64,000 nucleotides of DNA from contig NC_057925.1 in NCBI RefSeq assembly GCF_018873765.1, positions 5,343,568-5,407,567 on the forward strand, given 5' to 3'. How positions within the stretch are numbered: the stretch's first letter is position 1; each line of letters begins with the position of its first letter. The notes beneath the pieces were generated by a model. The model saw only the letters and a list, made by a program, of their open reading frames with translations, made no database searches and was not told the DNA's origin. This DNA is from Telopea speciosissima (lineage: Eukaryota > Streptophyta > Magnoliopsida > Proteales > Proteaceae). The position numbers were made by a program, and so were the translations under genes. Below are positions 12,401 to 24,400 of the stretch, piece by piece.

Positions 12401-15400
12401 AAAAATCAACTCCTCTAATCCAGCAGTCGTGGTGTACTCAGTCCATATCAAAAATCACTCCTCCCCCAAATCGATGTTCACTTGAACAATGCCTTGTGAT
12501 ACTGTTCACATGAACAGTAACTTCTTTTTTTCTTGGTCTTCTTCATGCTTCGATATACATTATAGAGCCTTGGTGATGCAGACTCGTCACCAAATACGAC
12601 TTTTTTGCTTAGATATAAGTCTAGGGTTGGTTATATACATGTTGGGCCTTGATCCCATGGGTTCTCTATGTAATAGGCCACTTTTATGGGCCTAATATAT
12701 GGGTAATTAGGTTGCATATGGGATTCCTTAGTTTTATTTTTATGTAATTAGTGGTCATGTGATCATGTGACTAGGTTAAGTGGTCATGTGACTATTTCAG
12801 TTGGGCTGGATTATGACTCTATAAGTCCAACCATGTTTTGAGTTTATTTCATTTGTTATTTCACTTTCCTAATCAGTTTAGATTACTTAACAGGTTAAAG
12901 ATTGGGTTAGGCCTTTCCTTTTTAGTGTAGGAGTCCATTTTTTAGTCTTTTATACAAGGTTGTAAGGGGGGTAAGTATTGAACACGAATTTTGATTAATG
13001 AAAAGCTTTTTGCTGCTCTTCTTCTTCATTGAAGATTTTTGTCTTGTGTTTGTTCAAGGTTGGTGGAATTGGTGTTTGATCCAATCAACACCTTGCAATG
13101 TGACGCCCAGGAGGATCGTTTGAAGGACTTGGTGTTTGATCCGATTCACACCTTGCGGTGTGAAGCCCGAGTGGTTCAAATTGGTTATTTGTTTCTCCAT
13201 TGCTGTCACATTCAAGTTCTGATTTCAAGAGTGATTCTACATCATCAAGCACTGTTCAGGACTATAACATCACCCCAAGTCTGATCCAATCTGTTCTTCA
13301 TCCACAAGTAAGTCTAGAACTGAAAACCTGCAACTATTCTTCTTCCCTTCTAGAAGGTCACATGCAAGGTGATTTTCGAGAGAATTCTGCCCAGCCAAAT
13401 CTAACCGTTAGAACCTGCTAAAATTTTGATCGAATCTTCCTCAAACCCTAAGAGAGACTCGATCCAAATTTCATTACCATCCACCCAGCTGATTGTCTAA
13501 AACTACACTTATACGCCTCTATCTTATCTCTACTAAGAAACCTCCATAACTCCAGATTTAACCATCTGATTTAGCCATAACTTTCAGCATATATTCCCCT
13601 CCACCCTACCTACACTCAACCTAAATATTAAGCCCCTCTAACCAACTGATTTCCTGTTATTATGAACCCTAGATTCCATCATCTTCCATCTTTCAAAACC
13701 CCAAACCCTAAACCTAACTTGCTGCCTATTCAATCTAACCTACTTCCAACCATCAAAACATCTCAGGACCTTCACTGATAAACTCCCCTACCTCCGTTTG
13801 ACATAACCCATACATCAAACCCTAACCCTAATTTCACCAAAAACCTTATTTTGACCTAGCTGATTCACCTGTTTATAATAGATCTTGGTTTACTGGCTCC
13901 TAGTTGGTCTCCTAACGATCTAGGCCTACATTACTTGGCTATTTTCATCTTTCTTAGTGTTCCTTTTACTTCATAAACCCTAATTTTACGTATATACCTC
14001 CGACAGGTGACTTGATGTGTAGTGCCTACTTCCGGTCCACTATAACTCGAATTGGTTTCGTTAAGTAGGTTATAGAAATAACCATTCCATCTCTCTTCGA
14101 TGTCCTCATTCCTTACTAGAACTCTACCATCATCACTTATAATGCATCTAACATGGTCGAAGTCTCTACTCATTCTAGCTATCTTATAGATAGTTTTTCC
14201 CCTTCCTTAGTGTTTAGATTGTTAAAGAGATCTTTGTATTTCTTCGCCCTTGCATTCCCCATAATCTTCTTAGCTTCATTTCTAGCAGACTTACACCTTT
14301 TTAGATCTTCTACATCCTTAGCCATGCCTTGAAACTAGCTTTCTTAGTCTTGATGGCTGCTTGGACCGCATCATCCCACCACCAAGTCTCTCTGGAAGTG
14401 ACGTTTTCCTTCTGATTCCCCTAGGACCACGTTAGTCACCTTCTTAATACACGTAGAGATCTCGTTCCACATCAAATTAGTATCTCCCTTCAAGTCCCAC
14501 TTTCCTTTTTTGACCACTTTGTCAGTAAATGACTTCAAGGAGTCTCACGTGAGGAGACACATATCCATGACCACCATCTATGTTGAGTGGTTAAGCTCTC
14601 CCCTGGGATAACTTTACAATCCTTACAACACAATCTATCAGACCTTCTAGTTATGAAGAAATCTATTTGGCTATTATGATGTCCACTTCTGTAGGTAACT
14701 AAATGCTCCTCTCTTTTCAAAGTAGGTGTTTACAATGGACAGATCATAAGCAACCGCAAAATCCAAAACTAAGATACCCTCCTCATTCCTCTCATCAAAT
14801 CCATAACCTCCATGCACACTTTCATAGCCTCTACGATCTCTCCTTACATGACCATTCAGATCACTCACTATAATAATCTTTTCTCCTTGACTAATGTCTT
14901 GCACTAATCCATCCAAATGTTCCCAGAATTGAAACTTACTACTTTCATCCAATCCTACTTGGGGAGCGTAAGCACTGATAATATTGACTACCCTCTTTCT
15001 CTAACACAAGTTTGATGGATATAATCCTATCTCCAAGTCTTTTAACATCCACTACATCATTCTTTAGAGCTTTATCCACTACTATGCCCACTCCACTTTT
15101 ATTACTTTGCATCCCCGTATACCACAGTTTAAAATCGCCCAACTCCTTAGCTTTCTTACCCTTCCATCTAGTTTCCTAAATACATGCAATATTAATCATT
15201 CTTCTACTAATCACATCAATCAGTTCTAGACTCTTACCTGTTCAGGAACCAATGTTCCAAGATGCTACTTAGCCTTGCAAATTTTAGGAATATTACAGCT
15301 TGATGAAATTTTAAACAAAAATAACAGATTAACAGATGAACACCTTTCTAAAAAAATTTAGCTCAATTGGATCTCAGGAAAGGAGTCTAAAAATCCCATA

Positions 15401-18400
15401 ACATGACTGTTCGTAGCACGCCCAATCTAAACTCTAGCTTGAGTTGTTGGATCAAGCTGAAACTTGGTGGGTTTAAAGTACCCGAGGTCTACTTTCAGAA
15501 TATGAAACTTAAAAAATTCCCGTCGGGAAAGCTGATTAATATCTAATTTTCGAAGGTTGCTAGTTTTCAGAAAGGACCTTTTACAACCAGGCATGTGACA
15601 TGGTTGTTTGATCCCTCCTCCGCTTTTAAAGTCTGTTTGAGCTCAAATTTGAGGAGGGTCTTCATCTATCAACCTGCCACTTAAAAAAAATTCAGTTTTG
15701 GAGCTTCCAACAAACTTTGGTAAGTTTTGCAAGATGGCTGGTTCATTTTTCATTAAAAAACTTGCTATTCCTTTCTAGCTTAAATAAGAATTCCTTTCAG
15801 TTGGTGTTTGAGCTTATTACTTGAAGTTGATGGGACAATTTAGTGGTAGTATTAGAGTTTAGACCCTGCCTAGTGGTACATGATCAAAATCATGTCGGTA
15901 AGACAATGTTAGACATAACCCATTCACCCAGAATGTGTTTCATCCATTCAACAGTAACTGTGGGACCAGATCTTTGGACCAATACTCATAAGTCAGAGAT
16001 CACATGATCAGATAATTTTGAACAGTCAATAGTAACTTGAGATTGACCAAAATCTTGTTCTGGCAGGTTCAGCCAATTGGTGTCCCATCCCAAAGGTTAC
16101 TTACCATTTTGGTGGTTCAAATTTAAGAGCTACCTATTTAAATATCAAGGATTAAGTATCGATACGTATCGGGATAATACGCCCAATTTGAATCGGTATT
16201 GGTAGGAACCAAGACAATACAGCATAGTTGTCTAGGTGCATCCAGGCACCTTGGTCACCCAGGCAGGTGTCACCTTTCATTCAAGCCCCCCTACAAGTCT
16301 ACAACACTTCAGGTCGCCTAGATGCCGTAGCAACTATGTGATACAGCAAAGAGACAAAACTGTAAAACAAAAAAAATATTTATATATAAAGTATCGAACC
16401 AATAAAGACCATCTCGGTTGATACAACCCGAGACAGTTCGATAGTGGCTACATACTAATGCAGGACTGGATTGGGTTGGTTTGGTACAGATCTGAATTTT
16501 TTGGTTCAAAATCTGGTTCCATCGATTGGGTGAGTACATCATGGAGGTTGACCAGTCAATAGTAACTTGAGATCGGCCTAAGTCTTGCTCTGATTTCATC
16601 CAAAGTCTTGATACTCAGACACCTTGTATTCAATAGATAGATGGTAACTGACAATCCATTAGGAACAAGTAAAAATCTAGACAGAATGTTCCACATCCAA
16701 GAAGGAGCAAGGATTGACTTTAGAATAGCATGTCCGCAGGCAACTAAACCTGTAAAAGTTGTTCATTTAGAATTACATAGCCGGACCAGATTAAGCTAAT
16801 CTGGTTGGGCCATGAATTCGCAATTTTCCCCCTGTTTACTAGTTTATTTCTATGGAGCACCTCTGGAATCATTTTCATAATAGGCATGTATCACTACCAC
16901 AAGGTAGCACAATGAAACAAAGTCACAGACAGCTTACCCAAAATTAAAAACTCAGTTTCTAAGGATGCAATGTACTTTGTAGCGTGCATGAGCTGGGTGC
17001 ATTACAGAGCAAGATGGGGCTATTCAAGTTTGGATCAAGGGGTCACCAGCTGAGTCCAATAAAATAGGAAGTAGTGCGTCAGTATTTAGTTATATTATTT
17101 ACTTGTTTGAATGTGTCTTTACATTTTAGTAGTTGGGTAAGTTATGTTACTTATGTAGTAGCGGGATCAGCTCAGTTAATTGAGTCATTGGCAACATGTG
17201 GGTTATGGCAAAGTTTGTTGTAGTTTTTGCATTTAAAGCAAGTTGCTCTCAATGAAAGGGAATATAGAAGAATTCATCTGTCATCAGAATTGGAAGTGGA
17301 CTCCCTTGAAGAGTCATTTATCTGTTTATATTCTTGTACATCTCATACTTGGGTCCTTTCCTATTGTTGTCCTCCTTTTTCTGAATAAAGTCTGTTAATT
17401 GAAAAAAAAAATATACACAACATCATTCCTGCAGAATGCAGACCAAAAAAGCAAGCTCATTTGTATGATGGGACTTGGTCATATACAAATTTGATGCAGT
17501 TAAGGATGTCCAATCGGGCCAATTACGCATCGGAAGACTTTATTTTGGCCCATGATTGTGTTCTATGGGCCTTGGAAATTTTATTTTGGGTTTATTTATG
17601 TAATGGGCCTAATTTAAAAGGCCATAAAGAGGGAGTAAAGTTAGTACACAAGATTAATTAGTTAAGTGTTTGAGTTAGATTAAGATACTTAATAGTTTCT
17701 AAGAGTTTTCTGTTTTAAGTCTTCTTACTTTAAGTCAGTATAAAAGAGTGATTTGAGTCCCTTTGTGAGTCAATTTAGGAATTTTATAAGGTCTTTATAT
17801 TTGCCATATACCCCCCCCATCTATTAGAGATGTATTGAGTAAAGAACAAGAGTGTTTTTTTAAAGAGTTTTGGAGCTGTTGAGTTTGGCATACGGGATTG
17901 GTATCCCAGACTTTATTTCTTCTCTTCTCTGCTTCTTCTCCATTGATTACAACTTACAAGGTTAGTTCTGATTATGTTCCTATCATAAAAATCTTATTTT
18001 GTTCCTGGTTTCTCCATTGCGGGCCTCGGCGCAACAGTAAGGATGCTCCATTGCGACCTAGTGGTTGCAAGTTCAAGTTGGGAAACAGCTTTTCCGCAAA
18101 GCGGGGGTAAGACTACTTACATTATGACTCTCCCCAGACCCCGCAGTGGCGGGAGCCTCATGAACTGGGTACACCTTTTTTTTTTTTCCTTAAATCCCTA
18201 CTCCAACTAGGAATTTTCTGAAACTTCAAATCTAACCATTGGATTTCAATTTTGCTTCTATACTTGGCAATTGGGTTCTGTTCTGAATCTTCTTACGGTT
18301 TCAAAAATCAAACTTGAAACTTTCTTACTACACGTCTGATTTCGGTTTAAACAATTTTCAAAATCTGTTTTTTAATCTGATCTCACATTTCTAACTATCA

Positions 18401-21400
18401 TTAGGGTTGTTATATGGTACTGAAATCAATTTCTAATCTGGTTTATCTGAACCTTCTATCAATTCTCGGATTTGGGAATTCATTCTTCAAGTAGGAATCT
18501 TCAGATCCTAAGAATCTAAAAGTTGGATCAAGCCTGATTTACGATATTATATTCTCCCATCCAATTAGAGCCTTTTGACCAAAATTTTGCCTGAATCTGA
18601 TCCCTTGATTCTTTGTTACTAAAACTCTTTGGAAATCTGGTTTTGTTCGTTACTTGTGATCCTGTCGCAAGCATATCGCCATCTCACTGGTTCAAGATTA
18701 GCACTGCATTAAATCCTTGGAGGTGCCACAAATAAGAGTAAACCAATCATATGTTTAATTCATTCATTAATCTGAACGGCATAAATGAATGCATCAATAA
18801 GGATATGGCCTCCTATTGTCAGTAGTGAACAGGATAAAATTGTCATAAAACCCAGGCAAAACTGTCTCATTGAACAAACATTACTCAGGACACTCCTACA
18901 CGGGTTGGCTCGAGGATTAACTTTATACAGGAACCAGATTGACTTGTTGACTTGACCAACTAGCTGGTCCAACATATCGGCCAGCGATTAGCAGCAAATC
19001 TAAGCCACCAGAAACTACACAGCCAAACACTGAACTGGCGTTATGTCAATGGTGGTCGCAATAATTATGGAGACTAATGTACAGGAAAGTAAAGCCTGGG
19101 ACTGTTTCTAGAACATGCATATTGATCAATCTACTAGAAAAAAGTGGCCAAGCTAACATATACTGTAGAGAATAAGGCATGAACTTGATTGGTCATTATC
19201 ATGAACAAGTGCAGATCATGCATGCTTCCCCATTGACACTACTATCAATAAACCATGTAAGTGAGTACCTCTTAGAAATTCTGTAGCTCCATCCAGTACA
19301 AGGTTTAACAGCTGGTCATATCCTTTCAAAATTCCTGTCACTGTCAGAGAAAAAAGATCACTCAGTGAGGTATGACAATTTGGATCAAGGATATGAACAT
19401 GCTATTCTATTGAGATCTTGTAGCATGACACATGAACAGAGAAGTTGCTCAACAGGTTTCCCTCTCCAATGTTTAGAGAGATGAACTGCCAGCAGGTTAT
19501 TTCAGGAGTGGAAATTGTTAGTATGGAGAGGGCATTGGAGAACCATGGATGATTTCATAATCAGCCCAAGACTTTTGGCATTCCCCTCCTTTCTTCTCTT
19601 TTCTTTCCCCCCTCCCCCTTTTCTTTTTTGGAGACAAAATCCAGCTTTCATATTTTTTAATTTTTTATTTTTTTTTGGGAGAGGGGGGGGGGGTTTGGGG
19701 GGAGGGGGAGAGGATGGATAAATATAAATCCTTGAAACCAAGTTACCCCATAAAGTGCATGGAATGCAAACAATAAGCAATACAAGAATGCTAGGTAAAG
19801 ATAAAATAAATAATGTAGCTTTCACCTATTTGTTTGGGGGATGTAAACAAAGCAGAAACTATAGTGTCCTCAAAATTAAGATTCATGATTGAGGTCTCGG
19901 GATAATGAAGCCACATGAGCTCAAGTGCCCGTATGTGTCTAGATGTCAGATCACTCTGAAACATAAACCTTAGGATACTGGGTGTCAGTTAATGTGGATC
20001 CAACAACTTTACACAGGTAAGAGGATACTTCGTACATAACAAGTTTACATGATACCTTAGTAACCAAGCATATTAAAATGAAACAAAAAAAAGTGCATAG
20101 ACTTATATAATATATGTCTATGCAAGGTTAAAACGGCATAGACTTGTATATTATAAATGATTGAATATTCTAGCGATTTTATATGTTAAGGGTTCATAAC
20201 AACTATTTGTAAAATCTATAACAACTAGTTGCATAAGCGAACATGGGTGGTTCCATAGAGGATCCCATACCCATCCCACTAGTCATATTTCAGCTCAAAA
20301 CAAGTGGTTGAAATGCCTCAAAAAGAAAGTTCAAAGTTTCAGAATGAAATCTAATTATTGTAATGGCATTCATGCACTTTATGAAACTTTAACTCACTTT
20401 TCAAGCACTTCATGCACTTGGTTTCAGCTGAAATTTAACCAGTAAAGTGGGTGTGGGGTCCTCTATCACATGGATCCACTTGTAGACACCCCCATTTTGT
20501 CACCTTGGGGATGAACGGAGCAATGATGAAACATTGTTCTGGAACATGGTGTGAGGCCTAGTTTTGGCAGGAGAGGACTCTCCCGACTTAGTTTAAAAAC
20601 CTGAATCACCATGGAGAAATTTCGGAAACTGCCCTAAAAATGACAGGATTGCCCTGGTAAGTTTGACTGGTCAAACTTACTAGAAATCAGTTCATTATTG
20701 CATGGTTAGGCGGTTTTTAACGTAAAAACCCTTGTATTATGGTTTGAAAACTAAGCTTATCTTCCTATATTTTATGAAAGATTCCATTTTTTTGCACGTG
20801 GAACCTACACTTGAACGGATTTTCAAAAAAAAAAATATTCAGTGGAGACCTTCGGGTGCTCTAGTATGAAGGAGGGATTTGATTCAGACTGAAGGAGCTA
20901 AAAGAGCCAGGGGCAAACCTAGAATAACTCTAGGAGAAATGGTGAGGAAAGACATGCATAGTTTAGGACTTGCATCAAGTATAACCTCGAACAGAGCTGA
21001 TTGGAGGGTAAGGAATAAGGATCCATGTAGCCAACACCATTTAGTTGGGATAAGGGTGAGTTGTTGTTGTTGCTGTTGTAGTACATTAAGAAACCTCGTA
21101 CTTTATATATAATGAATGGAATGCACTTGTCTCTTCGTACTTTGTTCTCTTCCTTATACATGATATATTTTACATATTACTTATTTATAGTGGATTATAC
21201 TTCAAAACTGGATTTATTCCTTGCAAATAGACCTCTCTTCGATTAAAAGATTAGGTCCATCCAGTGCTTGTATCCATTATTTCTGAAGTTGTTTATTTTT
21301 CTGGTTGTAATTGTGATCCTATTTTGGGGTTAAATCAATTGTGACTTCGCCTTATATTATGTGATGAAGGACCCCACACCATTTCACCATTTTCCAACCT

Positions 21401-24400
21401 GGGCTTCCACTAGAACAAGGAGCCTACCTGAGACGCCAGGTCCCATGCACAAACCTTCAAGTTCCCTTCACCTTATGTATCATCCGACATCCATGCGATG
21501 ACGTCTGAAAAATCAACTTCCACAATAATGCAAAAGAAACCCTCCACAACAGAAAAATCAAGTCCCACTGGAGTGCCATGATTTCTGCTCTAAATGAGTC
21601 TCACTTCCCTGTATTGCCTAAGAAGATCCCAATTGTAACCCCTGCAGTGGTCCTCACTATACCGAACTTGATTCTGCAATTTGCGGGATGGGGGAACGAG
21701 GATTTATGTTGGTGGGTTGGGTCAAGAATTGCCAACCTCAGATGACAATTGATAGCAGAATATAATTTTCTCACGATGGAGTGTTGGAGACTTGGAGTGT
21801 GGAGCCCAGCTGAGCACCAATAACTCATGACAGAAGGTTGGCCGAATGCCCGGTCAAGGAAGATTCTTGTCAACGTTCCGTCCGCGCACACCATCGTGTA
21901 AGCTGGACTGGCTTCCCTGTGACAGAAATTCTTGTGCAGCGAAAAAAGTACTTGATGCAGATCCAAGCCTTCATGAGCTGAAGAAGCCCCCCTAATCATA
22001 GGGTTTTAGTAGGAGCCTTAGACTAGTTTATACTTAGTTTATTTCAGTTCTATACTTAGTTTTATTTTTATGTCTTTAATTGAACCGGTTCAAATTGGTT
22101 GCATCCAATTGGGTTCAATTTAAGTTGGTTTAATTTAAGTGAAGTATTCCTATTGGCTATTGGCATCTTATAATCTTATATCCTACTGGTTGATAAGGAA
22201 TCTTCTTAGTTTAAGAGTTTTAAGTGTTTTAAGTTAATAGAGGTAATTAGGACTTTTAACTTTGAGTTATTTCATTACGTCACACTCCTTCCACGTTTTT
22301 GGAAGAGAGAGGATTTTAAATTATAGTATGATTGTGGCCCTTAGGCCCTTCTTAATAGAAATCATGGGAGAGGCTCCTCCACCAATTAAAGTTTTAAAAA
22401 AATTCGTTTCTATGCAGCTGTTTCTCTCTTCTGAGATTGCCTTGTGAGTCATATCAAGGTTGAAGGGTTGGTGGATCTCCAGTGACTCCTTGCATCTTGT
22501 AGATCGGGAGGTTCATCTTCAAAGCTATCTTCAAGGTTGCTGCCATTGAAGATCTCCTTAAACCAATAAGTTATTTACTGTTTCAGTATTCCCCTCTTCT
22601 TCTTAACCCTCCAACCCAAGCCCCACCTGCCCTAATCGATCCACATTGTCTCTTCCATTAAAAACCCATTGATCCCCATAAACCCTAATTGTTCCAAATT
22701 CTGTCCAGCCTTGTTCCTCCATCCAATCTCAACCAAATTTCAACCACAGCCCCCTCTCATCTCCTCCTTCACTCGACCTAAGTTGCAGCCTCATCCAACC
22801 ACTCGAACCCTAATTTGTCTTGTCTCTGTAAAACCCAAAAAAAGCCCTAAATTCTGTATAGCCCAATTCAGCCATCAGAACTACACCATATTACAGACGA
22901 GTACCCTTCCCATTGCCCCTAAGACTTGACCTTAGCCCCTTGCCCCAATTCCAAGTTTAAACCCTAGTTTTAACCTAAATTCTAAAACCCGAAACCCTAA
23001 CCCTAATTTCTGTAATTTTTAATTTTTGTTTAAACCTTGTTCAAACCTACCCTATTAGCTTCTCCTAGACCTGCCCATTAAAACCATATAAGATTCAACC
23101 CTATTCTCATAAACCTAACTCTAGATTTGACCTAAAATACCCCAATCGGCCAACACCTTTTTGTGAGGGTTTGCTCTACCTGGCTCCTAGTAGGTCTTCT
23201 ACCTATCTAGGACTACATTAGTACTTCTATCTATTCTTATTTGAGTCCTTTGCCGACCCCCTCCTTTTTCAGATCATGAAACAAGTTTCACTATAATTTC
23301 AAAGGGGAAAGTTTGGGGGTGTGGACAGAAGTTCTGTCACTTCCCCCAAATACGCAGCATTTTCTTTTCCCCCCAAAGGTTCTTACCAGAGAACATTTTC
23401 TTATAGAGTGCAACCCATTTAACTGCTAACAGCCAGCAAGTCATCTTCCCACCTCTTTTCCATGGAAAGAAACAGGATGGGTTTGTTTGGGGGAGGGGAG
23501 AGAGAGAGAGAGAGAGAGAGAAAGAAAGAAAGAAAGAAGGAGAGATAGTAAACTAAAACAAGGGGATGTGTGGTTTAGCTTCAGAGTGTCATTCTTAGTC
23601 CAACTCACACTTCTGAATTGAATAAACTAAGTCCCATGTGCGGCTTTTATCATATATATATTTTTTTAAATGTAAGCTGAATTCATTTAGTAAATAAGTT
23701 GACAAAATTATATTTAATTTCTATATGTGAGTCTCGAATAACACACTATATATTTTACAGGCACTCTTGCAACTGTTAGCATAACCTAGCCTCCCCACCC
23801 CACCCCCTCGCGAGCATGGATAATTTTCCAGCAGCTTTGAACGAGAACAATCTGCAAATTTGAGTTCTACAACCTGCATCGAGTGTTCTACTCTCTAGCA
23901 AGGTTTTAGGACTCGGTTTCGACCAGCCACAAAACCAAGTTCTGCCAAGATCTCGGCGAGTTGGTGTATTTTTTCCTGTCAAGACTTGGTGGTGGGTTTC
24001 GGTGGCCATATGGCCAAGATAAGTCTTGAAACTTGACATCCACCCTGTTTTAGGCTTCTAAATACAATGGAAACATTAGTTTTTACAAATTTAAACCCAA
24101 AATGGAACTTTGACTTCGGACCTAGATTGGTAGTTACAAGTACCGCGGTCCTCAGGGACGAGGTTCCACCCGGCCTTTAGGCGATAGGGATTAGTCTTCT
24201 GATGTTGATGGCATGTCATTGCGACACATCATCATGGGAATGGGGATCATGCTTCATAAGAATGGAGTCGCCATCTAGGATTAGGGCCTAGGACCCAATT
24301 GGGGGTAGCCCTATCCAGTATGAGTGGAAATGGGCTACGAGATTCCATATGATCTGGTCAGAGATCGGATAAGGGGTCAGGTTACAAGTATGGGAAGGTG

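Noticed and set aside
21601..21999. 132-codon minus-strand frame next to solo LTR copy 3
   Set aside because: It runs past the LTR border at 21953 and resembles no family. A chance open stretch is likelier, though an ancient exon or transposon piece is not excluded.
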